Source: Opitutia bacterium (lineage in GTDB: Bacteria > Verrucomicrobiota > Verrucomicrobiia > Opitutales > JABJCN01). From it: a stretch of 34,845 bases of DNA. The stretch spans positions 1-34,845 of the forward strand of contig JABJCN010000143.1 of the NCBI GenBank assembly GCA_018668635.1, written 5' to 3'. Each line of letters opens with the position of its first letter. The first letter of the stretch is position 1. Below the pieces are notes generated by a model that saw only the letters and a list, made by a program, of their open reading frames with translations, was not told the origin of the DNA and did not search any database. Of the stretch, positions 1-8,528 are shown in pieces. Made by a program: the position numbers and the translations under genes.

Positions 1-1890
1 GCCATGCACTTCCTGGTCCCGGAGGAACTGGCCCAAAGCGTTGACGAGATTGAACTCCAGAGTCGGGTGCTGGTTACATGGATGCAGTTCCCGGGAGAAC
101 CGGCAGAGGTCACCGCCATCACCCCCCTGGATGACAAGCCTGATCCGGTGAACCAACCACCGCTTCTTTCCGAGGGTCACGTCACCCCGGAGGAAGGGAC
201 TGAGGATGAACCATTTGAGTTCAGGGTACTTTACCGCGATGCTGACGGCGATGTTCCGGAGCATGTCACACTCGAGATTGACGGGGAAAGAATAGAGATG
301 GATTCTGAGTTGAATGAAAATCAGGGGTGGGACTTTAAGGAAGGAGTCAATTTCTCAACAAGACTGAAACGCCTTGGCGCCGGAATACACCACTTTCGGT
401 TTATTGCATCTGATGGTCGGCATAAAGTTTACACAGATACTCGAAAAGGACCAATGGTTTCGGAGGGTCCCGCCCCCGAAAATACGAAACCCATTTTAAA
501 AGAAATATTTGTTACACCTCAAGACGGTGATACAGACAGTAGCTTCACTTTTTCCGTAATCTATAAGGACAAGGACGGTGACGAACCTCTTTATGTAGAT
601 CTGCGACTTGATAATCACAGATTCTCCATGGATTCCTTTGAAAAAGAGAATCCGGAAGCGGGCATCCAGTTTAAGGTGACCCTGCAGGGACTTTCCGCCG
701 ATGAACACCAATACAGCTTTGTTACGTCTGACGGAATCGAGCTTGTTGATACAGGCTGGAAAACTGGACCGAACGTTGTGGAAGCCGAACACATAGGAAC
801 ATTATCCGTATGGGCAATCAACTCATTCACGGCACAAGGCGGGACAATCCTTGTGACCGGTGAGGCAATCGAAAAGGAATTTGCGGTGGATTTAATTAAC
901 GAAGAGGATGGCTTCCTTCGCTTGATTGAGCTAGATACCGGTAGCTATCAAATTCAACTCGAACTGGAAAACGGTGCGGTTGACAGTAAAGAAGTTCGCA
1001 TTGTCTCAAATAAGGTTACAGAAATCGAGCTCAAGCCAGTACTGGACAAGGAGGTTGATTCCGATGAAGATCACCTTTTTGATGACTGGGAAATTGAGCA
1101 CTTTGGCAATCTCGAAAAGGATTCCACCGGTGACGAAGACGAGGACGGGTTGGAAAATCTGGCTGAATTCAAAGCCGGAACTAATCCCCAATTGGCCGAT
1201 ACGGATGAAGACCAACTACCCGACGGATGGGAGGTGAAAAACCAGACGAATCCGATCAAGCCTGATGCCTATGAAGACAGAGATGAAGATAATCTAAATA
1301 ACTTGGCTGAATACAAAAATGGCACTCACCCTACTCGTGATGATACCGACAAGGATGGATTGAAGGACGGCGATGAATTGACGGCCCACCATACCGACCC
1401 GACGAAGCGCGATTCAGATGGTGACCTCATGCCAGATGGATGGGAATTAAAGTTTGAACTTAATCCTCTGAGCAAAGATGGAGATGTCGACCTGGATAAC
1501 GACAACCTCGACAATATCGGTGAATTTCGTGCCAATACAGATCCTCATAGCAAGGATACAGATGGAGATATTTTTCCTGATGGATACGAGGTCGAGAATG
1601 GCAGCAACGCCGCTGATGCGGGTAGTACACCCGCCATCCTCACGATGGATACTCCAGAAGAAGAGGAAGAAGTTGAACCCGGACAAGAACCCCAACAGCG
1701 TAAGAAACACGTAAAGATTCGTCTCCGCACCATCCCGGGACTACGTTACCAGATCAAGGCATCAGGAAACATGAAGACTTGGGCCAACCATGGGGATCCC
1801 ATCATCGGCAAAGGAGAGGCTCTCGACCTGCTGAACGAATTACAAGACGATCCACGTAAATTCTACAAGGTCGAGATCTCGGACGAATAA
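1..1890 (+). CDS. Exported thrombospondin type 3 repeat protein, 5' truncated
   Basis: The reading frame is open from the first base, so the ATG at 4 is probably internal and the true start lies left of the window. Two tandem domains of about 105 residues come first (about residues 50-155 and 165-265), each with an FxVxYxDxDGDxP motif resembling bacterial Ig-like surface domains. A small beta-rich segment follows (about 268-345). About 350-545 hold acidic Asp-rich repeats of the type DxDxDGLxN and DTDxDxxPDGWE, typical of calcium-binding thrombospondin type 3 repeats. The last 60 residues (YQIKASGNMKTW ... FYKVEIS) resemble the C-terminal domain common on exported Verrucomicrobia proteins and match the end of the giant protein at 26199-34845. 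Likely a calcium-stabilised cell-surface or secreted protein; the partner or substrate cannot be told. Stop is TAA, 55 bp from the convergent HAD gene. Confidence 0.85.
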   Translation, partial: AMHFLVPEELAQSVDEIELQSRVLVTWMQFPGEPAEVTAITPLDDKPDPVNQPPLLSEGHVTPEEGTEDEPFEFRVLYRDADGDVPEHVTLEIDGERIEMDSELNENQGWDFKEGVNFSTRLKRLGAGIHHFRFIASDGRHKVYTDTRKGPMVSEGPAPENTKPILKEIFVTPQDGDTDSSFTFSVIYKDKDGDEPLYVDLRLDNHRFSMDSFEKENPEAGIQFKVTLQGLSADEHQYSFVTSDGIELVDTGWKTGPNVVEAEHIGTLSVWAINSFTAQGGTILVTGEAIEKEFAVDLINEEDGFLRLIELDTGSYQIQLELENGAVDSKEVRIVSNKVTEIELKPVLDKEVDSDEDHLFDDWEIEHFGNLEKDSTGDEDEDGLENLAEFKAGTNPQLADTDEDQLPDGWEVKNQTNPIKPDAYEDRDEDNLNNLAEYKNGTHPTRDDTDKDGLKDGDELTAHHTDPTKRDSDGDLMPDGWELKFELNPLSKDGDVDLDNDNLDNIGEFRANTDPHSKDTDGDIFPDGYEVENGSNAADAGSTPAILTMDTPEEEEEVEPGQEPQQRKKHVKIRLRTIPGLRYQIKASGNMKTWANHGDPIIGKGEALDLLNELQDDPRKFYKVEISDE

Positions 1891-1945
1891 ATATTTATTG
1901 GAATCTGAAGATGGCAGACCGCAATCATTTCGGTTGAGCATATTG

Positions 1946-2608
1946 CTACGCCACAAGCGTCATTAGGTTCTTCGTCTCCGTCTGCACGATCGACACAGGT
2001 CGATCTGCCTCCGAAGGACGATAAACGAAATTGACGCCGACTTGCATTGCTGCAGAAGCGTCCTTTTCTGCATCACCTATAAAAAGTACTCTATCTTTTT
2101 GATAACCACCTTGCTTTAAAATATTTTTCAAGCCGCCCGTTTTTGTTATAGGAAACCCATAAATACCATCAAAAAGCTTTTTGGCATTCCGCTGATTCAG
2201 CATCGCATCAAGCTCTCGCTGTGGAGTCCCGGAAAGTACAAAGGTGTGAGCATCCATAGCCTTACACGCTTCGACAAACTCTCTGGATCCATCCGCCCAA
2301 GGTGCTAATTTACAGAGCGGTTCACAAATTGAAGAAAATCGATCCACTTCGTGAAGCAGAAAATCCTCAGATACTGAACGCTTGGCAAGTTTCTCGTAAA
2401 AATAGCGTAATTGCACAGATCGACTCTGGCCGAATGATTTTAAATTATGGGACCTAAAAGCCTCTCGAAGGGATTCATACTCCATAGGCATCCATTCCAT
2501 GTACGATTGAAGCTTCGCAGGTATGGTCTCCAGCAAAACCCCATCGCAATCAAAAACCACGGCATCCAATTCCGTGATTGAATCACTCAAAATCAATTGT
2601 ATGGGCAT
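1946..2608 (-). CDS. HAD-superfamily hydrolase (phosphatase-like)
   Basis: Haloacid dehalogenase fold hydrolase of about 220 residues. Motif I is VVFDCDGVLLET with the nucleophile Asp and the second Asp. Motif II is the Ser of VLSGTP. A Lys of the ITKTGG region is the probable motif III residue, and motif IV is IGDAEKDASAA. This is the phosphoglycolate phosphatase/beta-phosphoglucomutase-like subgroup with an alpha-helical cap between motifs I and II (EYESLREAFRSH onwards). The substrate cannot be told. I chose the ATG at 2608 (MPIQLILSDS) because it sits a normal distance before motif I. An in-frame ATG at 2644 would add 12 residues (MDLCLLHLSRIF) that look unlike the family. Neither start has a clear ribosome binding site. 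Divergent from the GYF_2/TM2 gene at 2740 and convergent with the gene ending at 1890. Confidence 0.85.
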   Translation of the reverse strand: MPIQLILSDSITELDAVVFDCDGVLLETIPAKLQSYMEWMPMEYESLREAFRSHNLKSFGQSRSVQLRYFYEKLAKRSVSEDFLLHEVDRFSSICEPLCKLAPWADGSREFVEACKAMDAHTFVLSGTPQRELDAMLNQRNAKKLFDGIYGFPITKTGGLKNILKQGGYQKDRVLFIGDAEKDASAAMQVGVNFVYRPSEADRPVSIVQTETKNLMTLVA

Positions 2609-2739
2609 AAATATTCGGGATAAATGTAATAGGCATAAATCCATTGACGACAGGAGTTGAAACGCAATAATTTAGTGTCAAATTCAAACCAGCTTTTCCC
2701 TTTCTTTAACGTTTAATTCTCCCCAAACACCAGTATTTC

Positions 2740-3861
2740 ATGGAAATCCAAATTTCTGTAAACGATGAGACCTCTGGTCCATATACTCTGGAACAAATAC
2801 AAGAGATGCTTGCCAATGGTGATGTCACTCCCGAGGCATACGCATGGTTTGAAGGTTGTGAAGACTGGATAACGATTGCCGAGATTCCAGGGATTGATGA
2901 AACTGGTGAAGAAGAGGTGGCAACTGCAGAGGTAGAATCTACCGAGGCAATCGAAGAAGAAGTAGAAATTGATGCAGAAAAAGAGGGTGATCTCTTTGTC
3001 TGGCCTGAAGGGGCTGAAGACTGGAGTGGTCCACATACCTTGGCAAAGGTACATGAAATGCTGGCTGGCGGCGAGATTACTGAATCTGACTTTGCAGCCT
3101 TTGAAGGTTCTTCAGAAGGAGCAACGGTAGCTGATATACCTGGCTGGGCTGAGCTATCAACGGCAACCGAAGAGGCACCGATAGCAACTGAGGACGAAGA
3201 ACCAGTTGAAGCGGAGGAAGCAGAAAACCAGAAGCCGGTAAAAAAACTTGGAGGTCTTAAGAGCAAAGGAAGCCTGAAGAAAGGCGGTCTTGCCAAGAAA
3301 GGCGCTTCTGGATTTGGAAGCAAGAAAGGCGCTGGTGGAGTAGCAAAAAAAGGAGCAGCAAAGAGTGGCAAGGCTGTAAAGAAAGTAGCAAAAGCCAAAA
3401 GTGCAGCACCAACAGTGGATGGCGGAGAAATAAGCGATAAAGGGTTCACTGGCATCTATATCTTGGCCTGTCTGCTTGGCTATTTGGGCGTTCATCGGTT
3501 CATGGCAGGCAAAATAGGGACAGGAGTTGCCATGTTGCTGACTCTCGGGGGTCTGGGAATCTGGAGCCTGATTGACATAATAATGATTGGACTTGGGAAC
3601 TTCAAGGACAAGGAAGGCCGACCTATTGTCACCCCGCCAGATGAAAACATGAGCGACAAGAACCTAGGTGTAATTCTTGTGCTATTTTTATTTTTAGGGT
3701 TTTTTGGCATCCACCGCTTCATGGCAGGCAAAATAGGGACAGGAGTCCTATTCCTGCTCACGTTGGGTGGACTAGGGATTTGGGCCCTGATTGATTTGTT
3801 CACCATGGCATCTGGCAATTTTAAGGACAAAGAAGGACGGGTAATCCGTCACATCTCCTAG
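2740..3861 (+). CDS. Membrane protein with two GYF_2 and two TM2 domains
   Basis: Of 373 residues. Two GYF_2-type domains occupy about residues 1-55 (GPYTLEQIQEML ... AWFEGCEDWITIAEIPG) and 85-140 (GPHTLAKVHEML ... IPGW). GYF_2 domains are presumed to bind short peptides in the cytoplasm. An acidic stretch follows, then a Lys/Ala/Gly-rich histone-tail-like linker (about 165-222). The C-terminal half is two TM2 domains (about 230-295 and 305-373), each with a pair of membrane helices around a short turn, the motif HRFMAGKIGTG, and NFKDKEGR at the end. The two TM2 copies share a 29-bp exact DNA repeat, so the duplication is internal. The gene lies 32 bp before a second GYF_2 membrane protein, a likely co-transcribed paralogue. 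The start ATG gives an intact GYF domain; no Shine-Dalgarno sequence is visible. Function unknown; it looks like a membrane scaffold or adaptor. Confidence 0.85.
   Translation: MEIQISVNDETSGPYTLEQIQEMLANGDVTPEAYAWFEGCEDWITIAEIPGIDETGEEEVATAEVESTEAIEEEVEIDAEKEGDLFVWPEGAEDWSGPHTLAKVHEMLAGGEITESDFAAFEGSSEGATVADIPGWAELSTATEEAPIATEDEEPVEAEEAENQKPVKKLGGLKSKGSLKKGGLAKKGASGFGSKKGAGGVAKKGAAKSGKAVKKVAKAKSAAPTVDGGEISDKGFTGIYILACLLGYLGVHRFMAGKIGTGVAMLLTLGGLGIWSLIDIIMIGLGNFKDKEGRPIVTPPDENMSDKNLGVILVLFLFLGFFGIHRFMAGKIGTGVLFLLTLGGLGIWALIDLFTMASGNFKDKEGRVIRHIS
3499..3746 (+). repeat. 29-bp exact direct repeat within the duplicated TM2 domains
   Basis: The same 29 bases occur at 3499-3527 and 3718-3746, spaced 219 bp (73 codons) and in the same frame. 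They encode the RFMAGKIGTGV turn of each TM2 domain. Flanking codons differ much more, so this segment is either recently duplicated or homogenised by gene conversion. Confidence 0.9.
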
Positions 3862-3893
3862 GATAAGCCTTTTCAATAATCTTATGACCTGAG

Positions 3894-4607
3894 ATGGAAA
3901 TCACCGTCAACAAGGACGGGCAGGATTTGGGCCCCTACTCTCTGGAAGATTTGCAGGCTGAATTGGCCACAGGAAATATTTCTCAGGAAGACCATGCATG
4001 GTATGAAGGATGCGAGGATTGGATTTCAGTGGCAGATATTCCAGGTGTAGAGGAAGAACAACCAACTGAAAAAGTGGAGGGAATTCATCTGGAAAAAGGT
4101 GGCCCCTTTCCTCTTGCACAGGTTCAGGGCATGCTCAATCAAGGTGTTCTTTCAATAGAAGATGCCGCTTGGCTCGATGGATGGGATGACTGGGGTACTC
4201 TGGGGGATGTCCCTGGTTTAAAAAAGCCCAGGGTAAGAGTTGCGGGAGGTAGTCCCCTATCGGGCCTTACGCCGGCGGGTGGAACGACTGAGAAAACAAA
4301 AAAAAATGCAAAGGCCAAAGCATCCGAGGATAAAAGCGGTAAAGAGCCTGATGATGAAAAGAAGCAAAAAAGAAGCAGAAAGAAAAAAGAAAAAAAACAA
4401 TCTGGGAGTCTTCTTCAAAGACTTATGCCACTACTAATTCTTGTGATTCTCGTTGCCGCAGGATTTGGAGGATTTCTCATTTATAAAAGAATGGGTGATG
4501 GAGACACTGTGGAGGATATATTAAAGAATCCCACGGCCAAGGAAGACCCTCCTCCTATTGATGACCCTTGGGCGTATACAGAATGGCGTATAAAGCGTCA
4601 AAGATAG
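3894..4607 (+). CDS. GYF_2 domain membrane protein
   Basis: Of 237 residues. Two N-terminal GYF_2-type domains: about 1-53 (GPYSLEDLQAEL ... AWYEGCEDWISVADIPG) and about 60-108 (GGPFPLAQVQGML ... WDDWGTLGDVPG). A highly charged Lys/Glu-rich linker follows (about 130-172), then one membrane helix (about 178-200, LMPLLILVILVAAGFGGFLI), and a short tail ending in DPWAYTEWRIKRQR. It is a paralogue of the upstream protein (AW(F/Y)EGCEDWI in both), with a single membrane anchor in place of the TM2 domains. Only 32 bp separate the genes, so they are probably one transcript. By its charge pattern the GYF domains should face the cytoplasm. Function unknown; peptide binding is known only for related GYF families. 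Confidence 0.82.
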   Translation: MEITVNKDGQDLGPYSLEDLQAELATGNISQEDHAWYEGCEDWISVADIPGVEEEQPTEKVEGIHLEKGGPFPLAQVQGMLNQGVLSIEDAAWLDGWDDWGTLGDVPGLKKPRVRVAGGSPLSGLTPAGGTTEKTKKNAKAKASEDKSGKEPDDEKKQKRSRKKKEKKQSGSLLQRLMPLLILVILVAAGFGGFLIYKRMGDGDTVEDILKNPTAKEDPPPIDDPWAYTEWRIKRQR

Positions 4608-4745
4608 GCCTGATTGAGAATCTTTTGCGTTTCAAATCAGAGGACATGGAAAGTGTAGAACAGTATCATATAGATTCCAAGACACTTGTAGATCCTTAAA
4701 ATTGAATTGCCAACCCTTGAGCTGAATCCCAAATTTCATCGCTAT

Positions 4746-5048
4746 ATGTTCATCCACACTGTATATTTCTGGCTCCGCAAGGATCTAACTGAAGAGGAAC
4801 GGCGCGTATTTATGGCGAAAGGCGTTGATAGCCTTAAAAATATTCCCTCGACGACGGCTGTTTATACCGGAGTGCCTGCAGACACAAACCGACCAGTCAT
4901 TGATCGAAGCTATGATTATTCGCTAACGGTGGTGCTCGAAAATCGTACCGCACATGACGAATATCAGGAAGATCCGATCCACCACGAATTCGTGAAGCGT
5001 TTCGCAGACTATTGGATCAAGGTCCAAATTTACGACGCGGTAGGTTAA
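4746..5048 (+). CDS. Dabb family (stress-responsive A/B barrel) protein
   Basis: About 100 residues beginning MFIHTVYFWL and continuing with a helix, a central strand (YDYSLTVVLENRTAHDEYQ) and the ending HHEFVKRFADYW...VQIYD. That is the pattern of small dimeric alpha/beta-barrel Dabb proteins. Members are stress-induced proteins, or enzymes in a few cases; no substrate can be inferred. The ATG at 4746 is chosen because the family normally starts with this first strand; an in-frame TTG at 4707 would add 13 unrelated residues. The stop codon overlaps the stop of the convergent phosphoesterase gene by 4 bp (5045-5048). Confidence 0.82.
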   Translation: MFIHTVYFWLRKDLTEEERRVFMAKGVDSLKNIPSTTAVYTGVPADTNRPVIDRSYDYSLTVVLENRTAHDEYQEDPIHHEFVKRFADYWIKVQIYDAVG

Positions 5049-5548
5049 GCTTCGGATATCTCGATCCATTCTGCAGAAGGAATTCCATCACGGAGTTCCA
5101 AAAAGCCCAATGAGATCGGCCGACCGGCCCGCCGAGCACCGGCACTGCCCGGATTAAAATAGAGGACTCCCCGGTCTTCGCGTATTTCCGGCATATGGGT
5201 ATGTCCATGAAGGACCACCTGAAACCGTCCGGCCGGATCAACATCGAGTTGCCCAAGATCGTGGACCATGTAAATCCAGCATCCACCAAACTCGATGGCA
5301 TCAGTAACAGGAAGCGTTTCATGTGCCCAGGAACCAAGGTCCATATTGCCCCTTACAGCATTTAAGGGGGCAATCTCCTGCAAACTCTTCAAGATTTTCG
5401 GTTGGCAGACATCTCCAACATGGAGTATGTGGTCCACCCCCTGCAGGGCTTCCATTGCAGATGGGCGCAACAAGTCATGGGTATCGGAAATTACACCGAT
5501 ACGGACCAATTCCTGTCGGTCTCCGGATATATCAATGGGCTCAGCCAA
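5045..5548 (-). CDS. YfcE/MJ0936-type metallophosphoesterase
   Basis: Of 167 residues, the usual size for the small calcineurin-like phosphodiesterases of the YfcE/MJ0936 family. The metal-binding motifs are complete: SDTH (residues 21-24), VGD (44-46), RGNMD (66-70), His96 in MVHDLG, and GHTH (115-118), followed by the typical FNPGS near the end. It is expected to hydrolyse phosphodiester bonds with a di-metal centre; the physiological substrate is not known. The start ATG lies inside the 3' end of the M48 peptidase gene (8-bp overlap), so the two are probably translated from one mRNA. It is tail-to-tail with the Dabb gene. Confidence 0.92.
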   Translation of the reverse strand: MAEPIDISGDRQELVRIGVISDTHDLLRPSAMEALQGVDHILHVGDVCQPKILKSLQEIAPLNAVRGNMDLGSWAHETLPVTDAIEFGGCWIYMVHDLGQLDVDPAGRFQVVLHGHTHMPEIREDRGVLYFNPGSAGARRAGRPISLGFLELRDGIPSAEWIEISEA

Positions 5549-6257
5549 TGGAATCCCTTAAATTAGAAATTCTGTCGGTTGGTTTCGGATGAGAATCCAG
5601 AAACGCCACGTCATGAATACCCGTGCCAGCCGTATCGACAGTCTGCAGAAAACGCATCAAGCCACTTGCATGAAAACCTGCAGAATGAGCCAGTTTTACA
5701 CCAAAAACATCCGCCTCAAATTCCTGGTCTTCAGAATACCCCTTGCTCAACAGGTTCGCCACCATTCCCATGGCAGCCCTCTTGATCGGGCCACCGAACA
5801 TCGCACCCTGGGATAGCATCTGCACCAGCTTTGATGCCACTGCACGCTCAAAGGCATGGTTCTTGACGACATGACCAATCTCATGCCCGATAAGTCCAGC
5901 AAGCCAATTGGTATCGTTTTCACAGAGTTCAACGAGACCTACTGAGATAAAAATATAGCCACCGGGCAATGCGATGGCATTGGGCTCCGGCATAGCGATG
6001 CAGGCGAAAGTAAATTCACGTTGGCGGTTTGAAATCCACCCTGCCAGTTGCTCCCCTGTGTTATGCACCAGTTGACTTAGTTCCCGATCGTCAGTCAGCG
6101 GTACATCCTCAAGGAATGCCTTGCCCATGTGTGCACCCAGTTCCTTCTCTGCCAGAAGAGCCTCCTCCTCTGTGCCTGTCAAAGCAGTGAAGGTCCACTT
6201 GGCCTTCGCCATTGCGGATGCCGCTTTGCGGCCAAGCCCTGAGAACAGATCGGACAT
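5541..6257 (-). CDS. M48-family zinc metallopeptidase
   Basis: Of 238 residues, with the zinc site HEIGH at 125-129 and the third-ligand region EFEAD at 179-183, typical of M48 (Ste24/HtpX/LoiP/BepA-like) peptidases. NAIALPGGYIFIS upstream and SHPKPTDRISNL near the C-terminus are also family hallmarks. No signal peptide or long hydrophobic helix is evident. Compared with LoiP/YcaL it lacks the lipoprotein signal, so it may be cytoplasmic or exported by another route. First gene of a probable two-gene operon with the phosphoesterase. The 151-bp gap to the divergent gene at 6409 must hold both promoters; no consensus promoter was found for this gene. Confidence 0.9.
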   Translation of the reverse strand: MSDLFSGLGRKAASAMAKAKWTFTALTGTEEEALLAEKELGAHMGKAFLEDVPLTDDRELSQLVHNTGEQLAGWISNRQREFTFACIAMPEPNAIALPGGYIFISVGLVELCENDTNWLAGLIGHEIGHVVKNHAFERAVASKLVQMLSQGAMFGGPIKRAAMGMVANLLSKGYSEDQEFEADVFGVKLAHSAGFHASGLMRFLQTVDTAGTGIHDVAFLDSHPKPTDRISNLRDSIG

Positions 6258-6408
6258 TAACTGTCTGTAGAGTTATTTTTCAAAAATATTCTGGTTGAAC
6301 AGATTAGAAATTAAAACTTTGGTTGTAAGGTTTCTGACCCCCGCGACATAAAAGAGCATTCAGCCATCCAATTTCACATCATAAATAAATTTATATTAAA
6401 AAAACCAA

Positions 6409-8526
6409 ATGAAAAAAATACTCATAACCGCATTCATTGCCAGCTTATCGCTTGGAGAAGGTTCTGCCCTCACGCTCAAGAACTCAGAATTGCAACCAGT
6501 TGCTTTTGCTAGAATCGCTCCACTGCAGAAAACAGTGCTCAGCATTAACAAGACCCTGCAGGCAATTAAACCCGGTCCCCAGACCGCAATGATCTCAGCA
6601 GGAATGGGTATGATGCTTGGTGACCCCACCTTTGGTTCATTTGATCCAGATGAAAATGTTGGGATATACATGTTCGATAACTTCACCGATGATGATGAAC
6701 CCACATTCCTTGGTCTTCTCAAGCTTACAGCCAACAGTCCCACAGCAGCAGCCCTTAAGAAAAATAAAGGCATCACCCTGCAGGACTACAAGGGTTGGAC
6801 AATCGTGACCAACCAACCGAAAACAATTAGTAAAATGGGGAATCTCGACCCACTCCTAAAGCATGCCAGGCAAAAGGCATCACAGGATATCGAGGTCGGG
6901 GTCTTTGTCTCCGGACTTATGGGAAATTCTTTTATCAAGAAATCAATTGATGAAGGTTTGGGTAAACTTCGGAAACAAAAGGATGAGACGGGCTTCGCCA
7001 GAAATGGGGCCGCACTTGCTGAAATGATGCGGACTGAGATTCAGGATATCGAAACTGCAACCATTACACTGGACTTGGGTAATGATGCAATCAATGCCGG
7101 TGTCAAAATTAATTCCCGTGAAAATAGTCCACTTGGCAAACTGCTTTCGGCAAAGTCAGGCGGGAAGGTTCCAGAAGGTATCCTTATCCCCAAAACCGGC
7201 GTCGTTAGCGGCATTTACGCCTATGACCCCAATGCATTCATGACTTATTGGAATGGACTGGCCACAAGGGCACTGAACAAGACGGACGGTAAAATTGCCA
7301 AGATGATCCGTCAGGTTGACCAAATGTTAAAAGAATCCCTCCCCCTCTACGCCGGGACCGGGGCATTTGCAATGGAAATGCCACTCGCTACAGAGGTTAA
7401 ATTAATAAGCGTAAACGCAACAACCAGCACCGATGCTCAGTTGGTTAAGTATCTGGAAAGTGCCGGCGAATACACGGACGCCCTACTCGAAAGCATGATG
7501 CAGGCCATCGGCGCAGTTACCGGTGATCTTGAAGACCTCGACATAGTCCAGCTCATGGACTACAATATCAGCGTTAAAGCCAATGCGGATAATATTGGAG
7601 GCACACCCGTCCATACCATGACCCAAAAAACCAAGGTCGATGATGAACAAGTCACAGACATGACCTACTTCTACGCAATTTCCAATGGGAACCTACTGGC
7701 CGCGACAGACAAGAATTCCATGACCACTCTTCTGAATCGATCTAGGACAGGGAAAGCCGTTAAAAACCATGTTAAGACCGAACTTCCATCGGGAACCATT
7801 AGTGCTGGTCAAATAAATGGTAAAGGATATCTGGAAATGATGCTCGGAACCTTTATGCTACAGCTTGGAACCGATGAGAACAACCCAATTCGGGAAAAGT
7901 TGAAAACACTAAAGGTAGCACCATGGCCCATGGCCGTGACTTCTGCAAAAAATCAGGTAGCGACCAGTATCTCAATGCCACATACATCCATCAAAAGTTT
8001 GGTTGATTTTGGTGAAAGTGCTTTCAAGGAAGCAGCTAAAGAAGGACTGGCAGAAGAGCTTGCACTTGAAGAACCAGAAGAAGATTCAGCTGTAAAGCAC
8101 GCTTTAATTAACCTGCCCATGGCCCTGAAAATAAAGACTTCCCAGGGCGAGAGTACCACACTGGCCAAGCTGGCCACGGGAAAGAAGGCTGTCCTTATTG
8201 ATTTCTGGGCATCCTGGTGCGGTCCCTGCATGGCACTGATGCCGGAGCTAAAGGAAAAGGCTGCAAAACTAGGGCCTCAAGGAATTGCCGTAGCCGGAAT
8301 GAATGTTGAGAACAGCGCAAAGAAAGCGGAGCGTGTCCGCAAGAAACAGGAAATTAAATTCGGTTGGTTGATGGAGCCAAAGAACCAACCCTTTAGCGGA
8401 CCTCTTAAGATTGACTCCATTCCACGCATGGTCCTTGTATCCCCCAAGGGCAAGGTTCTCTTCAATGGACATCCACAGGATGCAGGTCTCAAGAAGGCAC
8501 TTAAAACACTGGATGTGAAGCTATAG
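6409..8526 (+). CDS. Exported protein with C-terminal TlpA-like thioredoxin domain
   Basis: Of 705 residues. It begins with a signal peptide (MKKILITAFIASLSLGEGSA). Residues about 25-540 form a large region I do not recognise; it contains repeated amphipathic helices and a Met-rich segment (GTFMLQLGT). Residues about 565-705 are a thioredoxin fold of the TlpA/ResA type: VLIDFWASWCGPCMALMPEL with the redox pair Cys604 and Cys607, the cis-Pro region IDSIPRMVLVSPKG, and a final helix. The domain is expected to act outside the cytoplasm as a thiol-disulfide oxidoreductase. Family members are normally 140-200 residues or carry short N-terminal extensions, so the 540-residue extension is unusual. 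No SD sequence precedes the ATG, only an A-rich stretch. The stop is 2 bp from the convergent phosphatidyltransferase gene. Confidence 0.87.
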   Translation: MKKILITAFIASLSLGEGSALTLKNSELQPVAFARIAPLQKTVLSINKTLQAIKPGPQTAMISAGMGMMLGDPTFGSFDPDENVGIYMFDNFTDDDEPTFLGLLKLTANSPTAAALKKNKGITLQDYKGWTIVTNQPKTISKMGNLDPLLKHARQKASQDIEVGVFVSGLMGNSFIKKSIDEGLGKLRKQKDETGFARNGAALAEMMRTEIQDIETATITLDLGNDAINAGVKINSRENSPLGKLLSAKSGGKVPEGILIPKTGVVSGIYAYDPNAFMTYWNGLATRALNKTDGKIAKMIRQVDQMLKESLPLYAGTGAFAMEMPLATEVKLISVNATTSTDAQLVKYLESAGEYTDALLESMMQAIGAVTGDLEDLDIVQLMDYNISVKANADNIGGTPVHTMTQKTKVDDEQVTDMTYFYAISNGNLLAATDKNSMTTLLNRSRTGKAVKNHVKTELPSGTISAGQINGKGYLEMMLGTFMLQLGTDENNPIREKLKTLKVAPWPMAVTSAKNQVATSISMPHTSIKSLVDFGESAFKEAAKEGLAEELALEEPEEDSAVKHALINLPMALKIKTSQGESTTLAKLATGKKAVLIDFWASWCGPCMALMPELKEKAAKLGPQGIAVAGMNVENSAKKAERVRKKQEIKFGWLMEPKNQPFSGPLKIDSIPRMVLVSPKGKVLFNGHPQDAGLKKALKTLDVKL

Positions 8527-8528
8527 CC

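Noticed and set aside
2706-3455. 249-codon reverse frame opposite the GYF_2/TM2 gene
   Set aside because: Low-complexity Ser/Pro/Phe-rich product that mirrors the Glu- and Lys/Ala-rich codons of the real gene; no domain.
4610-4640. CTGATT/AATCAG hairpin after the second GYF_2 gene as a terminator
   Set aside because: Only 6 bp with a 19-nt loop and no T tract.
6323-6348. TTGTAA ... GCGACA before the thioredoxin-domain gene as a fourth copy of the shared element
   Set aside because: Spacer is 14 nt instead of 17 and the final CC is missing, so it does not fit the pattern of the other three.
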